Source of the DNA: Nonlabens sp. MB-3u-79
GTDB lineage: Bacteria; Bacteroidota; Bacteroidia; Flavobacteriales; Flavobacteriaceae
Assembly: GCF_002831625.1 (NCBI RefSeq)
Contig: NZ_CP025116.1
Coordinates: 3,120,777 to 3,184,776, forward strand
Direction: 5' to 3'
DNA length: 64,000 nucleotides
Shown here: one piece after another, positions 1 to 7,878 of the stretch
How positions within the stretch are numbered: position 1 is the first letter of the stretch
Layout of the letters: each line of letters opens with the position of its first letter
Program-made: the position numbers and the translations under genes
The notes under the pieces: model-generated
What the model was told of the DNA's origin: nothing
The model's database searches: none
What the model saw: only the letters and a program-made list of their open reading frames with translations

Positions 1-1776
1 TGCCAATACGATCCATGCCATGTCCAAGCTAGAATTCATTTCCTCCCATTGTGCTTTTGCGCTTTCTAAAACGGCTCTTTTATCGCTGGCATCATTCCAC
101 AATAAAAACAATACTGATTCTCTAGTTATATAAGAGGCATCATTAAGCATACTGGTAATCAATTCCCGATTCTTATTGTTTAAAGTTGGCGTGCTTAAAA
201 CAATAAGCTGGTTTACTTCTACATCGTTCAATGCAGCTGCTTGCTGCAACAGTTCGTATTTCTTGTCATTATCATGAATGCTCAATTGAGCCACCATTTC
301 TTTTACCAATACCATCTCAACAGGTTTTTGAAGTGTCTCTTTATACGAGTTATAAGACTCTTCAAAAGTAGAAATACGTCTTGCTGCCAGTTGAAGGTAT
401 TGTTCCATCACAGACTGTTTCCTAAGTATTCTTAATGCTTCGGCAGTAGGGAAGACTTCTGAAGTCAACCAAGTAGCTTTAAAATCAGTTAAGTCTTTTT
501 CACTGACCTCAGCCACTACATCTAGAAAACTAGCTGTCGTAACATTTTGATACTTGTTTCTTAAAAGGTATTTGGTGACGCTTTCGCGAAAGCTGAACGC
601 TCCAACCTCATCTTTCAACGCATGTAAAGCCCAGGCTCCATGTTGGTAAAAGGTAAGTGAATTTGCCTTTGCATCGAGAAGTGAAGTGCTATTTCCTTTA
701 GAACTTTGCTCATTCAAAGCCTCTGCATATTCAAATAATTGTGCTTGGAAATAGGAGTTTCCGTATAAGTTTTGCTCTGCTAGTAATGCGTAATAACTGG
801 CAAAGCCTTCGTGCAACCAGTGGTGTTTTGCTTCTGTTTCTGTTACCAGATCACCAAACCATTGATGTGCCAGTTCGTGTGCGTTTACATTTACATAACT
901 GCGATCGTTTGCACCTAACTCATCTGTAAAAAATTCGTCATTAAAGATGGTCATTCCAGTATTTTCCATACCTGAATACAAGAAATCTTTTACGGGAACT
1001 TGCTTGTAATTTTGCCATGGATAAGCAACTCCTATCTCTCCCTCTAAGAAATCAAAGATCTCTTTAGAATGTTGATAGGTAGGTGCTACTTTTTTCTCAT
1101 CTTCCTGATAATAGTAATATTCTAAAGGCACACCAGAAACGCTGCTGTCTCTTTTTACTTGATAATCTCCTGCAGCAAGAGCAACGAGATAACTGGACAT
1201 GGGTTTTTCCATGTTGTAGTTCCATATCATTTGATCAGCGGCAGGTTGTACTTCTGTAAGTTTGCCATTTGCAATCACCCGTTTTGACCCTGGGGCGGTG
1301 ATCTGAAAACTCCAAATCATTTTATCGTTCATATCATCGATACTCGGCAGCCAGTTGCTGGTGTACTTTCCTTGTCCTTGGGTCCAGACTTGATCCCATA
1401 TCCGATCATTATCTTCGTCTATATGGTACATGGCCTTAGATGGATAGCTGGTAAACCTAATTTTAAGTTGCCGGTTATCGCTTGCGCGAAAAGGAGCTTC
1501 CACAACTAACTTCTCGCCGTCATAAATAGCTTTTACCTCTTTATTATCGAGAAAAGCCTGGTAAGCCACTAGATTTTTTGCATCTATAAAAATAGAAGAA
1601 GCGTCTTTGAGAATAGTTAAATCAAAAAGAATTTCTCCTTTTACTTCGTTAGATGATTCATCTAACAAAATGACCACCATAGCCTTTTGAAAATCAACCA
1701 GTTCTAGCTGGCTAGATGTATTTTGAGATTGCGATAAAAACGTGACAAACAAAGCAATAATTGTGATCCATTTCAT
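1..1776 (-). CDS. M1 family aminopeptidase (C-terminus cut by window edge)
   Basis: Zinc aminopeptidase that removes N-terminal residues from peptides; a signal peptide (MKWITIIALFVTFLSQSQ) points to export to the periplasm or beyond. Reading the minus strand from the ATG at 1774-1776 gives an uninterrupted frame to base 1. The GMENTG substrate-binding motif lies near residue 270. The zinc site HELAHQWFGD lies near residue 300, followed by HEGFASYY, which carries the third zinc ligand, so the active site is complete. A palindrome GCTTTCGCGAAAGC near base 580 is read here as SFRES. About 590 residues are present and the stop lies outside the window. Family call is firm; substrate is not predictable. 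Confidence 0.93.
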   Translation of the reverse strand, partial: MKWITIIALFVTFLSQSQNTSSQLELVDFQKAMVVILLDESSNEVKGEILFDLTILKDASSIFIDAKNLVAYQAFLDNKEVKAIYDGEKLVVEAPFRASDNRQLKIRFTSYPSKAMYHIDEDNDRIWDQVWTQGQGKYTSNWLPSIDDMNDKMIWSFQITAPGSKRVIANGKLTEVQPAADQMIWNYNMEKPMSSYLVALAAGDYQVKRDSSVSGVPLEYYYYQEDEKKVAPTYQHSKEIFDFLEGEIGVAYPWQNYKQVPVKDFLYSGMENTGMTIFNDEFFTDELGANDRSYVNVNAHELAHQWFGDLVTETEAKHHWLHEGFASYYALLAEQNLYGNSYFQAQLFEYAEALNEQSSKGNSTSLLDAKANSLTFYQHGAWALHALKDEVGAFSFRESVTKYLLRNKYQNVTTASFLDVVAEVSEKDLTDFKATWLTSEVFPTAEALRILRKQSVMEQYLQLAARRISTFEESYNSYKETLQKPVEMVLVKEMVAQLSIHDNDKKYELLQQAAALNDVEVNQLIVLSTPTLNNKNRELITSMLNDASYITRESVLFLLWNDASDKRAVLESAKAQWEEMNSSLDMAWIVLA

Positions 1777-1920
1777 AGATGCGAAAAATACAAAAGATGT
1801 AGCTCAATTAACTGGTTACTTCTTATGCTTAACTTTTATTAACCTTGTAGTGTATTTTAAACTAGAGCAATGATTGTTTTGTGTTATTCAAAACTCTTTT
1901 TAATTTGCTCCATCTTTTGC

Positions 1921-1956
1921 ATAAGTTCCCGTCTTCGACTATCGCTCAGACTGGCA
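1921..1956 (+). repeat. Dispersed intergenic repeat, copy 1
   Basis: A 36-base unit starting ATAAGTT and containing CTTCGACTATCGCTCAGACT. It matches 2034-2069 with three differences. A 15-base core occurs inverted at 1991-2005 (TGAGCGACAGTCGAA). Confidence 0.8.
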
Positions 1957-2033
1957 TCGTTAAGTTTGTTGAATAAGAAAAATGTTTGGTTGAGCGACAG
2001 TCGAAACCTTTGTGCCTAGCACAATCTCCTTTT

Positions 2034-2069
2034 ATAAGTTTACGTCTTCGACTGTCGCTCAGACTGGCA
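2034..2069 (+). repeat. Dispersed intergenic repeat, copy 2
   Basis: Second copy of the 36-base unit, 113 bases downstream of the first. Together with the inverted core at 1991-2005 it could form alternative RNA hairpins. The CTTCGACT..GCTCAG core resembles short dispersed intergenic repeats common in Flavobacteriaceae. Confidence 0.8.
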
Positions 2070-2180
2070 CCTGTAACATTTATGCACTCTTCACTAAGTT
2101 TTCTATTTCAACTTTTCACAAAAGGCAGTCTATTCAAAGGCAAGAAACCTTTATTTTCGTATTCTAAATAAGATTGAACT

Positions 2181-2711
2181 TTGTACGAAAAAAACTTTCC
2201 TCATAAAAGATTTGGCCTTACCCTAGAATTTCTAGAGAAACACATTCCTAAAACAGATACTGTCATGGATTTAGGAGTGGAAAATCCGTTTACACTTATT
2301 ATGAAAGATGCTGGATATCAAGTTTCTAATACAGGTGGAGAAGATCTAGATGATGACACCTCATCTATAGAAAGTTTTAAAGGTGAAGTGGTCACTGCTT
2401 TTGAGATTTTTGAACATTTAGTTTCCCCTTACACCTCAGTGAAAGCGATTCCGTGTAACAAATGTGTGATTAGTGTTCCTTTAAAGCTTTGGTTTTCCAA
2501 TGCGTATCGCAATAAAAACGATATCAGAGACCAACACTATCATGAATTTGAACCTTGGCAACTGGATTATGTGCTTGAAAAAGCAGGTTGGAAAGTCGTC
2601 GATCGCATCAAATTCACAAATCCTGTAAAGAAATTTGGAATCCGTCCACTTCTTAGAAAATTTACGGATCGATATTATGTGGTGTATTGTGAAAAGGCAA
2701 ATCCTTCCTAA
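2181..2711 (+). CDS. Class I SAM-dependent methyltransferase
   Basis: Probable methyltransferase of 176 residues. The glycine-rich SAM motif is seen as VMDLGVENPF near residues 29-38. An acidic second strand end (GEDLDDD) follows near 54-60, and the FEIFEHL segment corresponds to the post-motif II region of type-11/23 methyltransferases. The start is TTG at 2181; the only nearby ATG lies inside motif I, so TTG is preferred. The gene is three bases from the downstream glycosyltransferase, so the two are likely co-transcribed and may act on the same envelope glycan or lipid. The substrate is unknown. Confidence 0.75.
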   Translation: MYEKNFPHKRFGLTLEFLEKHIPKTDTVMDLGVENPFTLIMKDAGYQVSNTGGEDLDDDTSSIESFKGEVVTAFEIFEHLVSPYTSVKAIPCNKCVISVPLKLWFSNAYRNKNDIRDQHYHEFEPWQLDYVLEKAGWKVVDRIKFTNPVKKFGIRPLLRKFTDRYYVVYCEKANPS

Positions 2712-2714
2712 ATT

Positions 2715-3587
2715 TTGAAAATAGCCATCATCATACCAGCTCATAACGAAGAGCAATTTATACACTTGACACTGGACAGCCTGGTGCAACAATCGCTGGC
2801 AGTTACTCAAATAGTCGTGGTAGATGACAACTCAACCGACCGTACTTTTGAAATCGCCAGCTCCTACTCGACTTCATTACCTATCAAAGTAGTGCAAACC
2901 TTATCCAGTGCAGAGAATGTTCCTGGCTCTAAAGTTATACATGCCTTTAACTATGGACTGGCTCAAATAGATCTAGCAGGTTTTGACATCATTTGTAAGT
3001 ACGATGCCGACTTAATTTTTCCTTCTGATTATTTGGAACAGGTAGTAGATCACTTTGACGCCCGACCTCTCGGCGAACAGGAAAGCGATCGCATAGGAAT
3101 GGTTGCTGGACATTGCAGTATCCTTAAGGAAGGTCAATGGGAAATTGAAAACCAAAACAATCCAGATCATATCAGAGGAGCTCTTAAAGCCTACAGACGC
3201 GAATGTTTTGAACAAATAGGCGGGCTTCAAGCCAGTATAGGTTGGGATACGATTGACGAAATGCTGGCGCGATTTTACGGCTGGCAAGTGATTACTATTC
3301 CCGAATTGTATGTAAAACACTTAAAACCTACTGGTGCTGCTTATAACTCTAGATCCAAATACTTGCAAGGAGAAGCTTTTTATAAAATGCGTTATGGTAA
3401 GTTACTTACCTTAATAACTGCCTTAAAAATGGCCTGGAGTAAAAAGCAATTCCAATTGATACCTGACTACTTAAAAGGTTATCAACTGGCACAAAAAAAG
3501 AACCTTGCTCCTCTGGTAACAGAAGAACAAGGTCGTTTTATTAGAAAGTACCGCTGGAAGGGTATCAAATCAAAATTGGGACTTTAG
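2715..3587 (+). CDS. Glycosyltransferase family 2
   Basis: Inverting GT-A glycosyltransferase of 290 residues that would add a sugar from a nucleotide sugar to an acceptor at the cytoplasmic side of the membrane. The N-terminus has the typical IIIPAHNEE start and VVVDDNSTD nucleotide-binding strand. The metal-binding DxD appears as YDADLIF near residue 98. TTG start at 2715, three bases after the methyltransferase stop. The gene ends four bases inside the convergent beta-barrel gene. No membrane-spanning segment is evident. Probably works with the neighbouring methyltransferase on a surface glycan; acceptor unknown. Confidence 0.85.
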   Translation: MKIAIIIPAHNEEQFIHLTLDSLVQQSLAVTQIVVVDDNSTDRTFEIASSYSTSLPIKVVQTLSSAENVPGSKVIHAFNYGLAQIDLAGFDIICKYDADLIFPSDYLEQVVDHFDARPLGEQESDRIGMVAGHCSILKEGQWEIENQNNPDHIRGALKAYRRECFEQIGGLQASIGWDTIDEMLARFYGWQVITIPELYVKHLKPTGAAYNSRSKYLQGEAFYKMRYGKLLTLITALKMAWSKKQFQLIPDYLKGYQLAQKKNLAPLVTEEQGRFIRKYRWKGIKSKLGL

Positions 3588-4075
3588 AAGTTAAATGCCA
3601 AACCAAAACTCATCGTAAACTGATTGTAAATATCTTCAGCTGGAGTTAGGTTTTCCGTTTTATATTTTGCTAGTGGAAAAGCTGCTTCTGTATACACACC
3701 AAAACCATCTGTAAAGAAATACCTTGCGCCTAGGTGCCCACCAAAGTTTTTAGTGCTAAAAGCAAGTCCAGGATAGAAGTCAAACATAGGGTCGATATTC
3801 AAAACATTACCTATGTTGGCATTGAAACGCAATTTTACAGCAGCTCTTTCATCAAAGTCAGCATCTATAGTATCGTCCAAACTTAGTGCATAATTCAAGC
3901 CTAGACCCATAGAAAAGTTTTCTGCTATTCCAAAATCGTAAGTTCCTTGAATTCCATTAGCCAAACTCTGAAAGTCAGCTCCTATTTGTACTTTTTGATC
4001 TCCTTTACCCTTAAATATTTGAGCATTTGCCGTTACAACAGCTACAAGAGCTGCGATAAGTAGTATTTTTTTCAT
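3584..4075 (-). CDS. Small outer-membrane beta-barrel protein (DUF6646-like)
   Basis: A 163-residue exported protein. Signal peptide MKKILLIAALVAVVTANA is followed by alternating polar/hydrophobic strands rich in glycine and aromatics (for example GIQGTYDFGIAENFSMGLGL) and a terminal phenylalanine (GLAFNF), as in outer-membrane barrels. I believe it is close to DUF6646 of Flavobacteria, but that is from memory of the family. A -7 box lies 23 bases upstream of its ATG. Role unknown; a structural or small-pore function is possible. Confidence 0.7.
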   Translation of the reverse strand: MKKILLIAALVAVVTANAQIFKGKGDQKVQIGADFQSLANGIQGTYDFGIAENFSMGLGLNYALSLDDTIDADFDERAAVKLRFNANIGNVLNIDPMFDFYPGLAFSTKNFGGHLGARYFFTDGFGVYTEAAFPLAKYKTENLTPAEDIYNQFTMSFGLAFNF

Positions 4076-4098
4076 CTTATTCCTTTAATTTTCTATTA

Positions 4099-4106
4099 CA
4101 AATATA
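4099..4106 (-). promoter_or_regulatory. -7 promoter box TATATTTG
   Basis: Matches the Bacteroidetes -7 consensus TAnnTTTG on the minus strand, 23 bases before the ATG of the beta-barrel gene. No clear -33 TTTG was found at the usual distance. Confidence 0.5.
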
Positions 4107-4125
4107 GGATTATCAGTTGAAATCG

Positions 4126-5826
4126 CTATGATTTAATTAATACTTCGTTTATGGGATTTCCAGTCGCTCCGTTAGGAAAGCTAATTTTTAGTAGGCTAGA
4201 AATGGTAGGAGCAATGTCTATAATTTCTGTGCGCTTGCTACTCGACCCTTGCTTAATTCCGTTTCCATAAAACAACAAAGGTACATGAGTGTCATAACTC
4301 TGAGAGCTTCCGTGAGTAGAGCCTGTTTTAGAATAAGAAATCACCGCTGGCTCTAACACATAAATCACATCCCCACTGCGTTTTTGATGAAACCCATTCT
4401 GAATGAGTTTACCGGTTCCGTCCTGCATAACTCCAGAAACAAGTGCTTTTCTCGTAAACACTTTATCTATATGTTTATAATCTATTATGGTGCTAGCAAT
4501 AAAGTTTTCTAGGTCAATGGCATTGATGTTGTTCTTTATCAGATTTGCTTTATTAAAGAAAATCTGATCATTATAAATATTGGAGATCAAATCCTCAGAG
4601 CCATATTTTTCTATCAGAGCTTTATTGAGTTTGTCTCTAAAATCTGATCTATCAAAATATCCAGCATTGATATTCCTGCTTTGTAAATAAGCTGGATTAT
4701 TTACCGCACCATGGTCTGCTGTTAAGAAAAGGCTGTAGTTTCCTTTTCCCACTTCTTGATCTAATGCCTTTAAAAAACGTGCTATATCTTGGTCTAATCT
4801 TAAATAAGTATCTTCTATCTCCACAGAGTTCACCCCGTATTGATGCCCTATATAGTCCGTGCTAGAAAAACTTACTGCTAGAAAGTCTGTAATGGCATCC
4901 TTTCCCATTTCTTCCTTCTTCAAAGCTTGGATGGCAAAATCTGCTACGATACTATTACCATACGGAGTTGCTTTTATAAGACTGTAATTCCCATTTTCAC
5001 CTCTTAAGCTCTTTAAGTCGTAAGGAAAAACAGCCGTTTCTTTTCCTATTGGAGCTTTTTCAAAGTCATTGAGATCTGATCCACTTGCCGTGTAAGTTTC
5101 TATGGGATATAACGTATTCCAAGTTTTTAAATACGCATCTGCATTTTTTGAAGCATTAAAGTCTGTCACCCATTGTGGTAATTGCTCCATATAAAAGCTG
5201 CTGGAAATAAAATTTCCTCGATCGCTTCCTTCAAACCAGTAAGCAGCATCTGCAGCATGTCCAGCGGATAAAATCGCCCCGCGATCTTTAATAGAAATCC
5301 CTATTACCTTTGCTCTTCCTTGGGTTTGCAGCTCTAACTGGTCGGTCATGGTGGTGGTTAACATTCTGCGTGGTGACATTTTACCTATATCACTCGCTGT
5401 CCCTACTCCTGTAACCTGATCATCATCGGCATTGTAAATGACTTTATCCTCAAATTTATCGTACCAATTGTTTCCTATAATACCGTGATTCATAGGCGAT
5501 GTTCCTGTATAAATAGACGCGTGTCCAGGAGCTGTATAAGTAGGTACAAAATTATAATGATTGTTGGTAAGCTGATAGCCTTGCTTCATCAACCGTTTAA
5601 AACCGTCCTCACTATACCTATTGTAGAACCGGCTTAAATAATCATATCGCATTTGATCTACCACAATTCCTACCACCAGTTTGGGACCTCGCCCCTCTAC
5701 ATTAGAAGAGTTTAACGCAGTCTGTTGGGTAGAAGAATCTTTATGTTGATCTCGCTTTCGCGAAAGCGTGCTACAAGAAGTTACCAAGACAAAAGCAACT
5801 ATTAGAAAAAGTGCATTTTTCATCAA
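4126..5826 (-). CDS. PafA-type alkaline phosphatase, lipoprotein
   Basis: Phosphate monoesterase of the alkaline phosphatase superfamily, 566 residues, anchored by a lipid (lipobox VTSC, Cys18). The PafA active-site pattern is complete: Asp57 in VVDQMR, nucleophile Thr98 in YTAPGHAS, Asn119, then Lys180 and Arg182 in IKDR. Metal ligands follow in STDYIGHQ, TADHGAVNN and STHGSS. The 41-residue spacing from Asp57 to Thr98 equals that of PafA (Asp38 to Thr79), and the Lys/Arg pair argues for a monoesterase over a diesterase. It would release phosphate from organic esters at the cell surface. A palindrome copy at 5753 encodes LSRKR just after the lipid-anchored cysteine. Confidence 0.88.
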   Translation of the reverse strand: MMKNALFLIVAFVLVTSCSTLSRKRDQHKDSSTQQTALNSSNVEGRGPKLVVGIVVDQMRYDYLSRFYNRYSEDGFKRLMKQGYQLTNNHYNFVPTYTAPGHASIYTGTSPMNHGIIGNNWYDKFEDKVIYNADDDQVTGVGTASDIGKMSPRRMLTTTMTDQLELQTQGRAKVIGISIKDRGAILSAGHAADAAYWFEGSDRGNFISSSFYMEQLPQWVTDFNASKNADAYLKTWNTLYPIETYTASGSDLNDFEKAPIGKETAVFPYDLKSLRGENGNYSLIKATPYGNSIVADFAIQALKKEEMGKDAITDFLAVSFSSTDYIGHQYGVNSVEIEDTYLRLDQDIARFLKALDQEVGKGNYSLFLTADHGAVNNPAYLQSRNINAGYFDRSDFRDKLNKALIEKYGSEDLISNIYNDQIFFNKANLIKNNINAIDLENFIASTIIDYKHIDKVFTRKALVSGVMQDGTGKLIQNGFHQKRSGDVIYVLEPAVISYSKTGSTHGSSQSYDTHVPLLFYGNGIKQGSSSKRTEIIDIAPTISSLLKISFPNGATGNPINEVLIKS

Positions 5827-5839
5827 AATTTATTTGTTG

Positions 5840-5847
5840 CAAAAGTA
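5840..5847 (-). promoter_or_regulatory. -7 promoter box TACTTTTG
   Basis: TAnnTTTG match on the minus strand 13 bases before the phosphatase ATG. A weak -33 candidate (CTTG, 5865-5868) lies 17 bases further upstream. Confidence 0.5.
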
Positions 5848-5906
5848 ATCTTTGAAAAAAAGAACAAGTTTAAGAAAGCATTAAATTGTGAAGGATTTTT
5901 TTTATC

Positions 5907-5914
5907 TACTTTTG
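5907..5914 (+). promoter_or_regulatory. -7 promoter box TACTTTTG before mlaE
   Basis: TAnnTTTG match six bases before the ATG at 5921. It lies downstream of an in-frame GTG at 5888, so that GTG is unlikely to be the start. The mRNA would begin at or near the AUG. Confidence 0.5.
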
Positions 5915-5920
5915 CCAACA

Positions 5921-6658
5921 ATGAAATTTTTCAGACACATAGGTCGTTACACGATCATGCTTTTTAACGTTTTTAGGCAACCGACTAAAGCAATCGTTCT
6001 TAAAGAATTGATTCTTAAAGAAATAGACGATTTAATTATAGGATCCTTAGGCATTACCGCATTCATATCTTTATTTATGGGAGCGGTTGTTGCGTTACAG
6101 ACTTCTTTGAACCTGGACAACCCTTTGATTCCTAAGTCCTTGATAGGTTTTGCCACCAGACAGTCCATTATTTTGGAATTTGCTCCCACGTTTATATCCG
6201 TAATTATGGCTGGTAAAGTAGGCTCTTATATCACCTCGAGCATAGGCTCAATGCGTGTTACAGAGCAAATAGATGCACTAGAGGTTATGGGTATCAATCC
6301 GCTTAATTATTTGATCTTTCCTAAGATTATCGCCTTACTTTTCTATCCTTTTTTGATTGCTATCATCATGTTTGTAGGTATAGGTGGTGGATATCTAGCA
6401 AGCGTCTATGGAAACTTGGTAAGCTCAGAAGACTTTATTGTGGGGTTACAGGATAATTTTATTCCGTGGCACATTGGTTATGCGTTTATAAAAACGATGG
6501 TTTTCGGTCTTATTCTCGCTACTATACCTAGTTATCACGGCTATTATATGGAAGGTGGTGCACTAGAAGTAGGGAAGGCAAGTACGACTAGTTTTGTATG
6601 GACTTGTGTTGCGATTATTATAGCCAATTATATTTTAACTCAATTACTGCTTAGCTAA
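5921..6658 (+). CDS. mlaE: MlaE-family ABC transporter permease
   Basis: Inner-membrane permease of the phospholipid/asymmetry (Mla-type) ABC transporter, 245 residues from the ATG at 5921. An in-frame GTG at 5888 would add 11 residues, but a -7 box lies between the two. The family's conserved core is visible: QSIILEFAPTFISVIMAGKVGSYI-like segment near residues 80-105, then EQIDALEVMGINP, with five to six hydrophobic helices. It overlaps the ATPase gene mlaF by one base, so the two are translated together. No MlaD substrate-binding gene is adjacent; it may lie elsewhere. Likely role: lipid movement between inner and outer membrane. Confidence 0.9.
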   Translation: MKFFRHIGRYTIMLFNVFRQPTKAIVLKELILKEIDDLIIGSLGITAFISLFMGAVVALQTSLNLDNPLIPKSLIGFATRQSIILEFAPTFISVIMAGKVGSYITSSIGSMRVTEQIDALEVMGINPLNYLIFPKIIALLFYPFLIAIIMFVGIGGGYLASVYGNLVSSEDFIVGLQDNFIPWHIGYAFIKTMVFGLILATIPSYHGYYMEGGALEVGKASTTSFVWTCVAIIIANYILTQLLLS

Positions 6659-7422
6659 TGATACAGGTAAATGATTTACGAAAGAGCTTTGGCGGCGAGG
6701 AGGTTTTAAAGGGAATTACAGCAACCTTTGAAAAAGGGAAAACAAATATGATTATAGGAGCCAGTGGTTCTGGTAAATCTGTTTTTCTTAAAAATATGCT
6801 CGGCCTTTTTGAACCAGACGCAGGTGAGATTATTTATGATGGCGAGCCGCTTCATGAAATGGAAATAGAACGCAAAAGTGAATTGCGTAAGGAAATGGGA
6901 ATGCTCTTCCAGCACAGTGCCCTTTTTGATTCCATGACCGTAGAGGAGAATGTCATGTTCCCATTGCGCATGTTTACCAAAATGAAACTTCAGGAACGAT
7001 TGGAAAGAGCAGACGAAATCCTGGATCGAGTCAACCTGATAGGTCTCAATAAGAAAATGCCTAGTGAGATTTCTGGCGGACAACAAAAACGCGTTGCTCT
7101 TGCCAGAGCAGTAGTGAACAACCCAAGATTTCTTTTTTGTGACGAACCCAATTCTGGTCTTGACCCAAATACAGCTACTGTTATAGACAAACTTATCCAA
7201 GAAATTACCCATGAACGTGAAATTACTACGGTAATTATCTCTCATGATATGAATTCAGTAATGGAAATAGGAGAAACCATTGTATTCCTAAAAGACGGAA
7301 AACTGGCTTGGAAAGGAACTAACGAAGAGATTTTTAGAACCGATAACAAAGCGGTAACAGAGTTTGTCTACAGTTCCAATTTGTTTAAAAAAGTGCGTAT
7401 TGCTCAGAATGAAGGCTTTTAA
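6658..7422 (+). CDS. mlaF: MlaF-family ABC transporter ATP-binding protein
   Basis: ATPase partner of the MlaE-type permease directly upstream, 254 residues. Walker A GASGSGKS near residue 37, Q-loop in MLFQHSALF, signature SGGQQKR near 140, Walker B LFCDEPNSGLDP, and switch histidine in IISHDM. All catalytic motifs are intact. It starts in the last base of the mlaE stop codon (TAATG). A frameshifted small membrane-protein gene follows 57 bases downstream and may once have been the third gene of the operon. Confidence 0.92.
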   Translation: MIQVNDLRKSFGGEEVLKGITATFEKGKTNMIIGASGSGKSVFLKNMLGLFEPDAGEIIYDGEPLHEMEIERKSELRKEMGMLFQHSALFDSMTVEENVMFPLRMFTKMKLQERLERADEILDRVNLIGLNKKMPSEISGGQQKRVALARAVVNNPRFLFCDEPNSGLDPNTATVIDKLIQEITHEREITTVIISHDMNSVMEIGETIVFLKDGKLAWKGTNEEIFRTDNKAVTEFVYSSNLFKKVRIAQNEGF

Positions 7423-7478
7423 GCCTTATTACTTATTCTTAAATAATTACTTCTAGCTTAAAACAAGGATTTTACCTT

Positions 7479-7869
7479 ATGATCAAATCGTTCTTCTTCT
7501 CAAAAAAAGATCGAAAATTTTATAGAAGACTTTTCAAAAACTGCTTTAACACGCAATGAAGAACGAATCTTTGAACGCCTAAAAGAAGAGAGCAGTCTAT
7601 TATTCTCTCTAGAAACCACCTATTTACATACGGCAAACGACCAAAATTCTTCCACAAGACTTAAAGAGCAAACTAAAAAGATCAATAATACTATAGCCCA
7701 GCTATCAGATATTCAAATAGCCGAAGGTCAAAGACAAATGCACGTAGGTAGGAAAGCCATGGAATCTATTGATTTATTAACTCAATTGGAAATATGGATC
7801 ATGATCATCCTAGGTGTTCTGATACAAGTTGTGATTCTTTACAGCCCAAAGAAGGAGAGTGAGAATTAG
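7479..7869 (+). pseudogene. Frameshifted small membrane-protein gene
   Basis: From ATG 7479 the frame reads MIKSFFFSKKDRK and stops early. Dropping one A from the seven-A run near 7500 restores an open frame to TAG 7867-7869. The restored product is about 129 residues: MIKSFFFSKKIENFIEDF, a charged helical middle (RLKEQTKKINNTIAQL), then a single C-terminal membrane helix (IWIMIILGVLIQVVILY). The long intact second frame with normal codon use argues for a real gene. It may be a true pseudogene, a sequencing error in the homopolymer, or a gene read by slippage. Function unknown; position suggests a link with MlaEF. Confidence 0.7.
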
Positions 7870-7878
7870 GGAAGTAAC

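Larger units (their letters stand above)
1777..2180. other. 404-base intergenic region with a dispersed repeat
   Basis: No convincing gene is seen. The region holds two direct copies and one inverted core of a GTCTTCGACTGTCGCTCAG-type repeat, listed separately. The rest is AT-rich spacer between the divergently transcribed aminopeptidase and the methyltransferase gene. Confidence 0.6.

Noticed and set aside
2181..3587. Methyltransferase/glycosyltransferase pair as part of a capsule cluster
   Set aside because: Only two genes, with no polymerase, flippase or sugar-modifying genes beside them.
6706..7245. Long open frame on the minus strand opposite mlaF
   Set aside because: It lies wholly opposite a well-supported ABC ATPase and its product has no recognisable features.
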